Notes: generated by a model from the sequence alone, not told the origin. Positions 26,040 to 36,278 are shown, counted from the stretch's first letter. The stretch is 64,000 nt of DNA from Hydrogenovibrio sp965140365 (GCA_965140365.1 OZ223196.1), one strand, 5' to 3'. Made by a program: numbers and translations.

Positions 26040-27345
26040 GGGAGGGCTCCGTGATGCTTTTGGGGAGTCGGATTTCCGCACGGGTTTCGTTTTCGGTGCG
26101 TTCGAAATGCAGTTCCCCTTGATAACGTTCAACAATCATTTGGGTCAGATACAGACCAATGCCTTCACCGTCGTGTTGCGCAAGCGGTCGTTTGCCGAGT
26201 TTCGACAGTTCCGTTTCGCGCAACCCTTGGCCGTGATCGACGACTTGGAAAACCAAGTCGTTATCGCTTAATTCACACCGTAAGGCGACGTAATCCGGGC
26301 TGTAACGGGCGGCGTTTTCCAATAGGTTCAATACGGCCAACGATAGACTGTTGTCGATATGAAGAACTATGGTTTCGGCCGGTATTTCCATGGGCAGTTC
26401 TTGCATGGGGTATAAGAGGGTGAACTCTTCTTTGACGTCGGCCAGAAAGTCCGTCACGTTACATGAAAAACGCCCAGGCCTGACCGACCGGTCGGCTTTT
26501 CGGCGGATATTGCTCAGTGCTTTTTGACAGACACTGAGTTGATTGGCCATGATGTCGAGGTCCTGTCGTGCCTGTGGTGACGGGCAGATTTGCCGTAAAC
26601 TGCTTTCAATCAAGGATAGGGTGTTTAATGGTGTGCCGAGCCGATGAGCCGAGGAAGCCGCAAAGGTGGCCAGTGCCAGCAGATACTCATGTTGCAGCGC
26701 TTGTTTCTGGTTTTTCAGCAAATCCTGTTGCTGGGCTTCCAGTTTTTGCCGCAGTGGAAAGACAATCATCATCACCAGTACCGAAATGCCAAGAAAAACG
26801 GCGGCGGAACCGCTCAAGTGCCAGTAGAAGAACGCATTGAGGCTGGGAATTTTCATACTCATAATCGGCACATAAAATCGATTGAGCAGAAAATAGATGG
26901 CGGTGGATAATAGAATCAGAATGAAAGCGGGCTGGCGTGAGAAGATGACGAGGCCGATGGCGATGGGGGCAATGAGTAGGTGTATCAACGGGTTGATGGC
27001 ACCACCGCTGTCGTAAAGATAACCGCCCAAGACCATCAGTGAAAACACAAACAGCGCCAATACCTGGCCTTGAGGTAAGCTTTTGAATCTTGGTAAACCG
27101 AGATACAGCAAAAAAGTACCCATCAGTTGCAATGGTAACCAGAGCAGATACATTCGGTCAGGCAAATGGATATGGTAAACCCAATGGAACCAAGATAAGG
27201 CCAGAACCAATGCACAGGATAGGAACAGCATGTAATGGGCGAAAAACTTCAGTTGGTGGGCTTGTAATGGCGTGTGCCACCAACCGGGTAATGAAATCGG
27301 CATGGTTTGCAATCGGGTATTCTTAGAATAGGGTATTGTAACCAT
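26032..27345 (-). CDS. regB: RegB/PrrB-type sensor histidine kinase
   Basis: Membrane redox sensor of 437 residues with six predicted transmembrane helices in the first 200 residues, a loop GGAINPL that matches the ubiquinone-responsive GGxxNPF heptad of RegB except for the last residue, an H-box AHRLGTPLNT as in RegB/PrrB, and a C-terminal ATPase domain (NLLENAARYSP, GEGIGLYLTQ). In known members oxidised quinone and a cysteine switch inhibit the kinase under oxygen; no equivalent cysteine beside the H-box was identified. Start at 27345, with a later ATG at 27303 possible. A one-mismatch CCAGGCCTGG copy near 26473. Confidence 0.9.
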   Translation of the reverse strand: MVTIPYSKNTRLQTMPISLPGWWHTPLQAHQLKFFAHYMLFLSCALVLALSWFHWVYHIHLPDRMYLLWLPLQLMGTFLLYLGLPRFKSLPQGQVLALFVFSLMVLGGYLYDSGGAINPLIHLLIAPIAIGLVIFSRQPAFILILLSTAIYFLLNRFYVPIMSMKIPSLNAFFYWHLSGSAAVFLGISVLVMMIVFPLRQKLEAQQQDLLKNQKQALQHEYLLALATFAASSAHRLGTPLNTLSLIESSLRQICPSPQARQDLDIMANQLSVCQKALSNIRRKADRSVRPGRFSCNVTDFLADVKEEFTLLYPMQELPMEIPAETIVLHIDNSLSLAVLNLLENAARYSPDYVALRCELSDNDLVFQVVDHGQGLRETELSKLGKRPLAQHDGEGIGLYLTQMIVERYQGELHFERTENETRAEIRLPKSITEPSHD

Positions 27346-27780
27346 TGGTTCGGGTGCGAGCCTGAGTGGAGCTTGACGAAACCCTTAAGGAATGATGGAA
27401 AAGCGGGTAAGCTGCTGACGAATATGGCAGAAGATGAAAATGAGAGCATGGCCAGTAGGATGGCATTTACGAATTTGCTTAGCCTTAAAGTTCGTCGCAT
27501 AACGGGTACTGTTTTTGGCATCATTCGTTTCGAGTTCTGGTGGCTATATTTATTCGATTTGGCTTAACGGTTGGTTCCGGTTATAAATGGTGTCTGGCGA
27601 TTGATAACCAGAATTGAATGGGCAAGTTGGGCGGGCACCTTTATAATGCGGCGGGTTTTGAAAGAGAGTGCTCCAGGTGAAAAGATTGCAATCAACTCAT
27701 GACTTGTGTCAAATGAAGCCATATTGAGTGAAACGTCTTGGGTGAAAACGTCGAGCCCATAATCGCGCAAAGGATGAAAA
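27346..27780. other. gene-poor gap between regB and lplT
   Basis: 435 bases between divergent regB and lplT genes. Two short open frames exist (plus 27424-27567 and an unstarted minus frame ending at 27564) but neither has a ribosome site or a recognisable product. No tRNA, palindrome repeat or obvious promoter was found. Confidence 0.5.
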
Positions 27781-29070
27781 GTGAACAACGGATTTTTTCT
27801 GACAAAACGGTTTTTTCCATTGTTTTGGGTGCAGTTTTTAGGCGCTTTTAACGATAATTTATTTAAAAATGCTCTGGTGATGTTAATCACCTTTCGTTTG
27901 GCGGAAAGCCCGGAACAGGCGGGTTTGCTGATTACGCTGGCGGCGGGCATTTTCATTTTGCCGTTTTTCCTATTTTCGGCGTTTGCCGGTCAGTTAGCGG
28001 ACAAATACGAAAAGACGGCACTGGTTCGTAAAATCAAACTGGCGGAAATCCTCATTATGCTGTTCGGTGCCATGGCGTTGATGACTCAAAGCGTGGAGCT
28101 ATTGTTTGCCGTGTTGTTTTTGATGGGGGTGCAGTCGGCGTTTTTTGGTCCGATTAAATACGCGATTTTGCCGGAGCATTTAGCCGACCATGAGTTGCTG
28201 GACGGAAACGGCTGGTTCAGTGCCTCCACGTTTGTGGCGATTTTATTGGGCACTATTGCCGGTGGTTGGGTGGTATTGACGGACGGCGGCGAAAACGGCA
28301 TGGCGGTGGCCGTGCTGATTGTCGCGTTGCTGGGGTATCTGGCCAGCCGGTTTGTGCCGAACAGTGCGGCGGGAGATGCATCGCTAAGGGTTCAGTGGAA
28401 TCTCTGGCGTAATACCCGTCAGGAAATGGCGTTGCGCAAGGACTTTCCGCAAGCGTTTTTTGCGGTGTTGGCGATTTCCTGGTTTTGGTTTTTGGGTGCC
28501 ACCTATTTAAGCCAGATTCCGGTCTTAGTCGCTGACAATCTCGGTGGAAATGACAAAGTGGTTTTGTTGTTTTTAACGGTGTTCTCGGTTGGGATTGCTT
28601 TAGGGGCCTGGCTGGCGGGGCGTTATCAAAAACCGGTGCGCAGCCTCACGAATGTGCGTTGGCTGGTCTGGTTGTTGATGGCGATTTCAGTGACGATTCT
28701 GATTGGAAATCTCGCGATGAATCGGGTGGTCTTAACCGATGACTTGGTCGGTGTAGCCGACTTTTTCGGGCAAACGTCGGCTGTGGTAGTGCTTTTGACC
28801 ATGCTGTTGATCGCCATTTTCGGCGGTTTGTTTACGGTACCGCTTTATACACTTTTACAAGTGCAGACGCCGCATCATTTCCGTTCCCGTATGGTCGCGG
28901 TGAATAATATTACTAATGCATTGTTGATGGTCTTGTCATCTTTGTTCATTATGGTGCTTTATGCATTTGAGTTCGGTTTGATGCAAATCTTATACGGCGT
29001 TGCATTATTGAATCTACTGGCAGCGCTTTGGTATTTAAAACGCGGGCGTCGGTTGACACAATCGTTGTGA
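27781..29070 (+). CDS. lplT: LplT-like lysophospholipid transporter (MFS)
   Basis: Major-facilitator transporter of 429 residues with 12 predicted helices and a GTG start. Signatures seen are WVQFLGAFNDNLFKNALVML near the start (the FNDN motif of LplT-type permeases), GVQSAFFGPIKYAILPEHL and the loop LADKYEKT. LplT flips lysophospholipids inward for re-acylation by Aas, whose gene begins 48 bases downstream. In many bacteria the two are fused or adjacent, which supports the call. Confidence 0.85.
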   Translation: MNNGFFLTKRFFPLFWVQFLGAFNDNLFKNALVMLITFRLAESPEQAGLLITLAAGIFILPFFLFSAFAGQLADKYEKTALVRKIKLAEILIMLFGAMALMTQSVELLFAVLFLMGVQSAFFGPIKYAILPEHLADHELLDGNGWFSASTFVAILLGTIAGGWVVLTDGGENGMAVAVLIVALLGYLASRFVPNSAAGDASLRVQWNLWRNTRQEMALRKDFPQAFFAVLAISWFWFLGATYLSQIPVLVADNLGGNDKVVLLFLTVFSVGIALGAWLAGRYQKPVRSLTNVRWLVWLLMAISVTILIGNLAMNRVVLTDDLVGVADFFGQTSAVVVLLTMLLIAIFGGLFTVPLYTLLQVQTPHHFRSRMVAVNNITNALLMVLSSLFIMVLYAFEFGLMQILYGVALLNLLAALWYLKRGRRLTQSL

Positions 29071-29118
29071 GCCGGGCAGACCGGCTGATTTCGTTCATCT
29101 TAAAAAAGGAAAATAATA

Positions 29119-31275
29119 ATGGTGAGCTTGATTATCAAGTTGTTATTAAAACTCTTCTACAGAGTGGAAATTTCCGGGTTGGAGCATTACCACCGGCTGG
29201 ATCAATCTGGCGAGCCGATGTTGATTGTGGCCAACCACACGTCTTTGCTGGACGGCGTGCTTATCAGTACGTATCTGCCCGGCGACACCGCCTTTATGAT
29301 TGACGAAACCCATACTCGAAAATGGTATGAACGGTTTTTGCTGAGCTTTGTCGATCACTTCAAAGTCGAGTTCCATAACCCCTACGCCACCAAAAAAGTC
29401 ATTCAGGAGCTGAAGAACGGCAAACACTGTATGATTTTCCCGGAAGGGCGCATCACCACCACCGGCAGTTTGATGAAAATCTACGAAGGCACCGGTTTGG
29501 TCGCGCATAAAGCCAAAGCGAAAATTCTACCGATTCATATCCAAGGCGCACAAAAAACCCATTTCTCCTATTTGGATGGCCTGAAAATGGCGTATATGAA
29601 GCGCCAGTGGTTGCCGAAAATCACCTTGAAGGTGTTGCCGCCGGAAACCATTGAGTTACCCGCCGGGTTGAAAGGGCGTCAAAAACATCATTTTTTCAAA
29701 AATCGTATTTTCACGTTGATGCGCGACAGCCAGTTCCACGCCAACTATACGCCAAAATCACTGTATAAAGCGCTGGTGGATTCCACACGTGAATACTCAT
29801 CGTCCGATGTTTGTATCGAAGACATCAATGAAGTGGCCTTGTCGCGTAAAAAATTATTGTTGGCATCGCGTATTTTGGGCAAAAAGTTACATCGGTCTTT
29901 GCAGGATGAAAAGCGTGTTGGGGTGTTATTGCCGAATGTCAGCGGCATGCCCACGACTTTTTTTGCGCTGCAAGCTTACGGTTATGTGCCGGCCATGCTC
30001 AATTTCACCGCCGGATTGGGGCCGATGAAATCGGCGTGTGAGACCGCAGAAATTCAAACCGTGCTGACATCGCGCAAGTTTGTTGATGCCTACGATCTGC
30101 ATTCCACGATAGAAGCCTTGTCCGAAAGAGTGCGTTTTCTTTATTTGGAGGATATCCGCGCCTCGATTGGCCTACTCGATAAATTGGGCGCTCTGCTTGG
30201 GCGGGCGTCGGCGGTGCCGGGATATGGTTTATCGCCGGACGAGGAAGGTGCGGTGTTGTTTACCTCCGGTTCGGAAGGCGCGCCGAAAGGGGTGGTGTTA
30301 TCGCATAATAACCTTTACAGCAATGTCGAGCAGATTTCCGCCATGCTGACCTTGTTGCCGGGTGAGCAGTTGTTCAATGCCCTGCCGACTTTTCACAGCT
30401 TTGGCCTGACGGCCGGGTTGCTGTGGCCGTTGTTGAAAGGCGGCAAGGTGTTTTTGTATCCGTCGCCGCTGCATTATGGTGTGATTCCCGAATACGTTTA
30501 CAACCTTAATGTGAAGATTCTGTTCGGTTCCGATACCTTTTTCAGTGGGTACGCTAAAAAAGCCGATCCGTACGACTTTTACAGTGTGCGTTATTTGGTG
30601 GCGGGCGCGGAAAAACTGCGCCCGGAAACTCGTCGTCTGTATGCCGATGAATTCCTGACGCCGATTCTGGAAGGCTATGGTGTGACCGAAACCTCGCCGG
30701 TCTTGGCGGTGAACATTCCGCTCAGTTTCAAAAACGGCACCGTCGGGCAACTGGTGCCGGGCGTGGATTATCGGTTGCGCAAAATCGACGGTATTCAAGA
30801 AGGCGGCAGCCTGACGGTGAAAGGGCCGAATATCATGATGGGGTATTTGATGCCGGATCAACCGGGGGTGTTGCAACCGCCGAAAGACGGCTGGCACGAT
30901 ACCGGTGACGTGGTAGAAGTGGACGAAGACGGTTTTATCAGCATTAAAGGGCGCGCCAAACGCTTTGCCAAAATTGGCGGGGAAATGATTTCATTGGCGG
31001 CCGTGGAAAGCTACATTAATAAAGCCAGTCCGGAAGGTCATCACGTGGTGGTGGCGGTGGCCGATGAACGCAAAGGCGAACAGTTGCTTTTGGTCACCAA
31101 CGACGAATCCCTGAGCCGTCATACGGTTAAAGAAGCTGCCAAAGCGGCTCAGGTGTCGGAAATCATGGTGCCCAGAACCGTGATTCTGGTCGAGGAAATG
31201 CCCGTACTCGGCACCGGTAAAACCGATTATCCGGCGGTGCAGAAAATCGCCGACGGTCACTTCAAACGTGATTAA
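29119..31275 (+). CDS. aas: Aas: acyltransferase / acyl-ACP synthetase
   Basis: Bifunctional 718-residue enzyme that re-acylates 2-acyl-lysophosphatidylethanolamine using a fatty acid activated onto ACP. The N-terminal acyltransferase domain has NHTSLLDG (His40, Asp45, the HX4D motif) and FPEGRIT (near residue 108). The C-terminal adenylate-forming domain has the P-loop FTSGSEGAPKGV (near 380), YGVTETSPVLAVN, HDTGDVVEVDEDGF and the catalytic lysine loop GTGKTDYP near the end. AAGGA precedes the start. It follows lplT in one operon. A CCAGGCCTGG copy starts four bases after the stop codon. Confidence 0.95.
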   Translation: MVSLIIKLLLKLFYRVEISGLEHYHRLDQSGEPMLIVANHTSLLDGVLISTYLPGDTAFMIDETHTRKWYERFLLSFVDHFKVEFHNPYATKKVIQELKNGKHCMIFPEGRITTTGSLMKIYEGTGLVAHKAKAKILPIHIQGAQKTHFSYLDGLKMAYMKRQWLPKITLKVLPPETIELPAGLKGRQKHHFFKNRIFTLMRDSQFHANYTPKSLYKALVDSTREYSSSDVCIEDINEVALSRKKLLLASRILGKKLHRSLQDEKRVGVLLPNVSGMPTTFFALQAYGYVPAMLNFTAGLGPMKSACETAEIQTVLTSRKFVDAYDLHSTIEALSERVRFLYLEDIRASIGLLDKLGALLGRASAVPGYGLSPDEEGAVLFTSGSEGAPKGVVLSHNNLYSNVEQISAMLTLLPGEQLFNALPTFHSFGLTAGLLWPLLKGGKVFLYPSPLHYGVIPEYVYNLNVKILFGSDTFFSGYAKKADPYDFYSVRYLVAGAEKLRPETRRLYADEFLTPILEGYGVTETSPVLAVNIPLSFKNGTVGQLVPGVDYRLRKIDGIQEGGSLTVKGPNIMMGYLMPDQPGVLQPPKDGWHDTGDVVEVDEDGFISIKGRAKRFAKIGGEMISLAAVESYINKASPEGHHVVVAVADERKGEQLLLVTNDESLSRHTVKEAAKAAQVSEIMVPRTVILVEEMPVLGTGKTDYPAVQKIADGHFKRD

Positions 31276-31278
31276 TCG

Positions 31279-31288
31279 CCAGGCCTGG
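31279..31288. repeat. CCAGGCCTGG palindrome after aas
   Basis: Exact 10-mer four bases after the aas stop. No extended stem or T-tract, so not an obvious terminator. The rest of 31289-31478 holds weak inverted repeats only. Confidence 0.7.
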
Positions 31289-31478
31289 GTCGGGCAGGTT
31301 AGCTGAACCGGCCCTAACCCGAATATTTCACAAATTTGAACCGACCTTGCTTGCTCCTTGATTCCACAAGAAATATTTTCTCAGTCGGTCGTAATCACGG
31401 ATACGACACTTCTTCGAAAATTTCCTTGTGAAACCAATGTTCCGCGCAATCTCAGCACAAATTCATGAAACATTCGGG

Positions 31479-33158
31479 CTAAGATTCGTTTGGATAAATC
31501 GGTTCCAGTTTTTGGCCGGAACCGGTTTTGGCTGGCGCGCTTTGCGCTTGGCTGTGCAGGCGCTTGATTTCCGTGCAAATGTCGGTCAAGGTTTGCGGCG
31601 TCAGCGGTTCCTGATGATACAGGTGCGCCTTAAGGCGTTGTAAGTCCGTTAACAAACGTTCACTGCTTTCAATGGATGCCTGTTGTTGCCAGGCCAAAAC
31701 GGCGCGGTACAGTGATTTGGCGTCTTGTTGGCCTTCCTGACATACTTTGTCGATTTCCGGCGATTTTGACCAGGCCTGGTCGTTTTTCATTTGCGGTTCT
31801 GTGACCTGTTTGGCGGAGAGGCGTTGCATTGCCCGACGCCATTTCAGCGCATACCAAAGCGTTATCAACCACAACCCCAACAGCAAAACGGTGAACCAGG
31901 AAACCGACCAAGTGCTTGAATGCGTTGTCGGTGTTTCACGTGAAACGGTTTCATGCGTTTCCGGTAAGGGTTTGGTATTAAAGGTATTGTTTTGGGATTT
32001 TAATGCCGGTAATACCGTCAGGGTTTTGGATGGCAGGGTGATGGTTTCCAGGGCATTTTTCGCCGTGTTCCACCAGTGCAATGTCAGTTCCGGTAATAGG
32101 ATGTCACCTGGTTCAGTGGGAACAATGGCGACCTTTTCCACTTTTTGGCTTTGCATGCCCTTTTCGGTGGTTTGGTTATTGGTGTGCGGCTGATCGGGAT
32201 AAATATGAAAATGCGCTTGCTCTTTGAATTGGAAATCCGGCAGTTGTGAGGCTAAGAGTCCATCCGCTTGCAGGGTCAGTGTTCGGGTGATGGAGTCGCC
32301 GACCCGAATCGGATTGGACGTTTGCCAGTCTTCGGTGAGGCGAATGTCTTTGGCCGGTAACCAAGCGGATTGCGCCGGATAGGTGTCCGGTTGCGGTTGG
32401 ACATTCAGTTCGATCGACTGGGTCTTGTCCTGCACCAGCTTCAGCACACCTCGGTATTGAATTCGGCCGTTGAAGCTTTGCGGTGGAATGGTCATCTGGC
32501 CGCTTTTCTGCGGATAGAAGGCCCAGGTCCATTCGTACACTTCGTAGAGCTTACCGCCGATGCGTTTTTGGTAATTGAACTGGTTGCGGATGTTTTGTGT
32601 GATGGCGTGGTCGAAACTCGGCGGGCGGATATTGCCGTTTAGGAATTGGCCGAGGTGGTAAAAACGCAGTGTGAACAACACTTCTTGCTGGACATAGGGT
32701 TCGGTGATGTTCACGCTGGATTCGAGAAAGCTGCTGCCAAGCTGACGAGCATCCGATTTTGGGGCTTCCGAGACATGCAATACGATTGGGTCGCTGAGCA
32801 CACCGGCGACATTGAACGGTGGAATCACCAAGTCGCCGGCTTGTTTTGGCGTGAGACGGACATCCCAGCGGGAATAGGCTTGATAGTTGCCGTTAACGAT
32901 TTGAATCTGGCTACTGCGCTGAGTGCCCAACACGTCGAACTGATCGTCCAGACTGTGAAAATCGGGTGAGTCAAAGGTCTGGAAATCGGTTTTCACCACC
33001 AGGGTGATGATATCCCCCATTTCGGCGTCCTGATGATCGATTTGCGCGGTTAAACCACGCGCAAAAGCCTGACTGGTCACCAACAGGATAAAAATCAGTG
33101 CCAGGGTAATCAGGATCACCTTTTTCAAAGGTCGGCGTGAGTGTGGTTGTGTCATCAT
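31479..33158 (-). CDS. batD: BatD-type oxygen-tolerance protein (first Bat operon)
   Basis: Exported membrane-anchored protein of 559 residues: signal peptide (LITLALIFILLVTSQAFA), a large periplasmic region of beta-sandwich repeats (LTAQIDHQDAEMGDIITL; QQEVLFTLRFYH), a transmembrane helix near residue 420 (WFTVLLLGLWLITLWYAL) and a cytoplasmic tail of about 120 residues. BatD is the last gene of Bat (Bacteroides aerotolerance) operons, with an unsettled role in envelope stress. An exact parS-like 14-mer (31933) and a CCAGGCCTGG copy (31770, Q-A-W) lie within it. Confidence 0.85.
   Translation of the reverse strand: MMTQPHSRRPLKKVILITLALIFILLVTSQAFARGLTAQIDHQDAEMGDIITLVVKTDFQTFDSPDFHSLDDQFDVLGTQRSSQIQIVNGNYQAYSRWDVRLTPKQAGDLVIPPFNVAGVLSDPIVLHVSEAPKSDARQLGSSFLESSVNITEPYVQQEVLFTLRFYHLGQFLNGNIRPPSFDHAITQNIRNQFNYQKRIGGKLYEVYEWTWAFYPQKSGQMTIPPQSFNGRIQYRGVLKLVQDKTQSIELNVQPQPDTYPAQSAWLPAKDIRLTEDWQTSNPIRVGDSITRTLTLQADGLLASQLPDFQFKEQAHFHIYPDQPHTNNQTTEKGMQSQKVEKVAIVPTEPGDILLPELTLHWWNTAKNALETITLPSKTLTVLPALKSQNNTFNTKPLPETHETVSRETPTTHSSTWSVSWFTVLLLGLWLITLWYALKWRRAMQRLSAKQVTEPQMKNDQAWSKSPEIDKVCQEGQQDAKSLYRAVLAWQQQASIESSERLLTDLQRLKAHLYHQEPLTPQTLTDICTEIKRLHSQAQSAPAKTGSGQKLEPIYPNES
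31933..31946. other. parS-like site (exact)
   Basis: GTTTCACGTGAAAC; with flanks TGTTTCACGTGAAACG it matches 15 of 16 bases of the Bacillus-type parS consensus. Inside batD, encoding V-S-R-E-T. Confidence 0.65.
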
Positions 33159-33192
33159 GTGTTACCGTTTCGTTTTTCAGTCATATCGGGCG

Positions 33193-35208
33193 TTACCACA
33201 TTTTATCCTCATATTTAGGATTCGATGGGCCACCTTGTTGCTGGTATTGATATTCAAATTTGCGCTTCAGAAACAGAGACGGTTCATCGGGAATCTGTTT
33301 CAGCCAGTTTTGACGCGCCTGCTCCTCTTCGGATTGCTGGGCCGTCAGCGCTTTACCGTCGCCGTTTGGCTCGTCGTCGGATTCGGACAGCCCTTGCCCC
33401 AATTCCTGACCGGGTTCTTTGGGCTGTTTTGGTTGTTCACCGCCTTCTTTGGATTGCAAATCGCCTTCGGTTTTCGGTTCTGCGGTTTCATCTTTTTCGC
33501 CCAGGCCTGGTGATTTTGGGTCCGAGGCCTTTTCCGAAGGCTTGGGTTGATAAGGTTCGTTTAAATCGCTGTTTTGCGATTGACCATTGGGTTGGGTTTG
33601 CCCGTTTTCGCCACTTTGGCCACTTTCACCGTTTTGATTCGACTGGGCGTTGGGCGACGGTTGGCTGTTATCGGATGATTTGTCATTCTCCTGCGGCTTG
33701 GGCTGACCTTGTTGGTCGGGTTGCTGTTTGTTGGGGCCTTGGCGTTGTTTTTCCCCGGATTCCTGCGCTTTTTGCTGCTTTTGAACTTCGAGAATCTGAT
33801 CCATTAAATCACGGTTTTTTTGCGCGTTCGTGAATTTTGGATTGGCTTTCAGCGCCTTTTCATATTGTTTTTTGGCCTCTTCAAATTGCCCCAATTTGGC
33901 CAGTGCATTACCCTGGTTGTAATGGCCCTGCGCGCTTTCGTCCAGACTGAATTGTTTGGCAGCTTCTTTGTATTTGCCTTGTCGATACAGGCTGGCCCCG
34001 CGCCAGAGCGGGTCTTCGAATCGGTCCAGAGCGGTGTCGTAATCCTGTTTGAGCCATTTTTCATAGCCTTGTTGGTCGGGTGATTTGAACACATCCAGCA
34101 AGGTAACGCTGGTGTTGTCATCGGTTTTGACATCCTTCGCCCAGACGGGTGACGGTGAAACAAGACCACCGGAAAGCGTTAAGCCCAGCAGCCCGACACT
34201 TAACCAGGAGAAGGCCCAACCGCGTCGATACGCCAAGGCGCCCAGCGGCACCAGCAACCACAGCAGGAATACACCTTCGTCCAGCCAGTTGGAGAGGGTT
34301 TTGTCGGATGTTGACTCATCGTCCGTGCCGAATCCGCTCAAGCTGTTCGGCAACAATTGTGCGGTGTCGACGTCTTCCATCGACAAGGTCGAGAGGGTGG
34401 CATCGGTTTGTTGCGCCAGGGTCTGGAAGCGTTGGAAAGGCACTTTCGCCAAGACAATTTTGCCGTTTTCGTCCTTGATCAGCCCGTAATTCGGCACTTG
34501 AATCGGCCCGCCGTTGGGTGTGCCGACCACCAAAATGCTCAGTTGCAAATGGTGTTGTTTGACTTGCTCGGTGATGGCGGCGAGTTCGGAGGTTTCGACA
34601 TCGTCGGTGACCCACAGAATGTGACCGTGTTTGACATGAGCGCCTTTGAATAAGGTTTGGACTTGTTCGAAACCGGCCACGGCATTGGCACCGAAACTGG
34701 GCATAATCAAGGGGCTGAGGTTGGGGGTCAGCGCCAGCAAGGTTTGGTTATCTTCGGAAATGGGTGCGATGGTGTGCGCGGTGCCGGCATAAGCGACCAT
34801 ACCGACATTCAATTCCGGATGGGCTTTCAGGAGGTCGAGAATTTTATAGCGTGCCCGGCTCAAACGATTGGGTTTGAGGTCGTCCGACAACATCGATAAC
34901 GATAAATCGAACAAAATGACCGTGCCTTGATGGTTTTTTTCCGCCGGTACTTCGACTTGTTTCCAGCTGGGGCCGGACAGAGCAATGATGGCGATGCTCC
35001 ACAGAATCGCCAAACCGAAGACTGGCCAGGGGAAGACGCTTTCTTCGGATTTTTCACCCAGCAGCACCGGTTTGAAACGTGGTGAGATAATCGCGTTCCA
35101 GGCCCCTTGGCGGCCGGTTTGTTTCCAAAGCTTCCAAACCAACCAAAATGCGGGCACCAAAGCCAACAACCATTCGGGACGAAGAAAATGCAGTGTCGCG
35201 TTTTCCAT
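33193..35208 (-). CDS. batB: BatB/BatC-type VWA-TPR protein (first Bat operon)
   Basis: 671-residue membrane protein. N-terminal helices, then a von Willebrand A domain with intact MIDAS start DLSLS (ILFDLSLSMLSDD), further helices near residue 290-340, and a TPR region (YNQGNALAKLGQFEEAKKQYEKALK) leading into a long low-complexity tail rich in Gln, Pro, Ser, Asn and Glu. VWA plus TPR in one chain corresponds to fused BatB and BatC. The frame is open upstream to 35331, but the ATG at 35208 overlaps the BatA stop (TGATG) and is the sensible start. A CCAGGCCTGG copy at 33501 encodes P-G-L. Confidence 0.85.
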   Translation of the reverse strand: MENATLHFLRPEWLLALVPAFWLVWKLWKQTGRQGAWNAIISPRFKPVLLGEKSEESVFPWPVFGLAILWSIAIIALSGPSWKQVEVPAEKNHQGTVILFDLSLSMLSDDLKPNRLSRARYKILDLLKAHPELNVGMVAYAGTAHTIAPISEDNQTLLALTPNLSPLIMPSFGANAVAGFEQVQTLFKGAHVKHGHILWVTDDVETSELAAITEQVKQHHLQLSILVVGTPNGGPIQVPNYGLIKDENGKIVLAKVPFQRFQTLAQQTDATLSTLSMEDVDTAQLLPNSLSGFGTDDESTSDKTLSNWLDEGVFLLWLLVPLGALAYRRGWAFSWLSVGLLGLTLSGGLVSPSPVWAKDVKTDDNTSVTLLDVFKSPDQQGYEKWLKQDYDTALDRFEDPLWRGASLYRQGKYKEAAKQFSLDESAQGHYNQGNALAKLGQFEEAKKQYEKALKANPKFTNAQKNRDLMDQILEVQKQQKAQESGEKQRQGPNKQQPDQQGQPKPQENDKSSDNSQPSPNAQSNQNGESGQSGENGQTQPNGQSQNSDLNEPYQPKPSEKASDPKSPGLGEKDETAEPKTEGDLQSKEGGEQPKQPKEPGQELGQGLSESDDEPNGDGKALTAQQSEEEQARQNWLKQIPDEPSLFLKRKFEYQYQQQGGPSNPKYEDKMW

Positions 35209-36278
35209 CACTGACGCCCTCCGGTTTTTGACGCGGTTGCTTGACGCCGCCAACGCCGTGGATGCCATTGTGGATAGACACGAAACACCACCACCAGTAA
35301 ACTCAGCAGCATGGCCAGCCCCAGCGGCCAATGGAACAATTCGTCGCGCAGACGATAACTGTTGACGTCGTGTTCACTGGATTCCAACTGATTGATGAGG
35401 GTGTAGATTTCATTGAGTTTGTTGGTGTCGGTGGCGAGGAAAAATTGCCCGCCGGTTAGTTTGGCCACTTGTTGTAAGGTATGGGTGTCCATATTGTGAC
35501 CGCGGCCGAACAGGAAGTCGTCGATGGCAGCCGGGTCTTTCTGGCCGATGCCGATGGTGTAGATTTTCAGCCCCATTTTTTCGGCCTGTTTGGCGGCGTC
35601 CAACGGGCGAACCGCGCCGGCGGTGTTGGAGCCGTCGGTGAGCAGAATCAAGACGGCGTTTTCCTGTTTGGCTTTGTGCAGGTGCTTAAGGGTGATGCCG
35701 ATGGCATCGCCGATGGCGGTGTTATTGCCCGCCATACCGATTTCGGTTTCGTTGAGCAGGGTTTCCACGGTTTTGAGGTCATAGGTCAACGGGCTTTGCA
35801 GAAACGCTTGAGAACCGAACACCACCAACCCCATGCGGTCGCCTTGGCGGTTCTGGATGAAATCTTTCACCACGTGTTTGACGGCGGTCAACCGATCAAC
35901 GCGGTGCCCGCCGAGCATCATATCGTCCTTTTCCATACTGCCGGACAGGTCCACGGCCAGCATCAGGTCTTTACCGCTGGCCTGAAAGGGCATGGTGTTC
36001 AGAAACCACACCGGACGCATCGCGGCCAGAATCAACAGTATCCACAATAATAACGCCCAGGGCGGGAGCCGATATGGATGGGCTTTGTGTTGTAACAAGG
36101 TGCTTTTTCGTGCGCTTTCCAGCCGTTGCATCAAATGCGGGGCTAATAATGGAATCTGTCGTTTCGCAGCCGGTTTCAGAACCAGGCGGGTGATCCAAGG
36201 CAAGGGCAGAAACGCCAGCATCCACGGCCAGAGAAAATCGAATTGTTGCCAAAGCGTCGTCCAGTCGTTAAAGGTCAT
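35208..36278 (-). CDS. batA: BatA-type VWA protein (first Bat operon)
   Basis: 356-residue inner-membrane protein with N-terminal and C-terminal helices flanking a VWA domain. The metal-ion adhesion site is complete at its first element, DLSGS in MLAVDLSGSMEKDD, with the second-site Thr in NNTAIGD and the Asp-Gly-Ser motif LLTDGSNTAG. Bat VWA proteins are thought to form a complex with MoxR ATPase partners. It overlaps the upstream DUF4381 gene by four bases and the downstream gene by one. Confidence 0.85.
   Translation of the reverse strand: MTFNDWTTLWQQFDFLWPWMLAFLPLPWITRLVLKPAAKRQIPLLAPHLMQRLESARKSTLLQHKAHPYRLPPWALLLWILLILAAMRPVWFLNTMPFQASGKDLMLAVDLSGSMEKDDMMLGGHRVDRLTAVKHVVKDFIQNRQGDRMGLVVFGSQAFLQSPLTYDLKTVETLLNETEIGMAGNNTAIGDAIGITLKHLHKAKQENAVLILLTDGSNTAGAVRPLDAAKQAEKMGLKIYTIGIGQKDPAAIDDFLFGRGHNMDTHTLQQVAKLTGGQFFLATDTNKLNEIYTLINQLESSEHDVNSYRLRDELFHWPLGLAMLLSLLVVVFRVYPQWHPRRWRRQATASKTGGRQ

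Noticed and set aside
27307..27567. Plus-strand open frame of 86 codons
   Set aside because: No ribosome site, overlaps regB start, composition not protein-like; treated as non-coding.
27564..27956. Minus-strand frame running into lplT
   Set aside because: Its only start lies inside lplT on the other strand; most likely a shadow, though the part before lplT could be a gene remnant.
31289..31478. Imperfect inverted repeats between aas and batD
   Set aside because: Arms are short and broken; no T-tract and no repeat elsewhere in the window.
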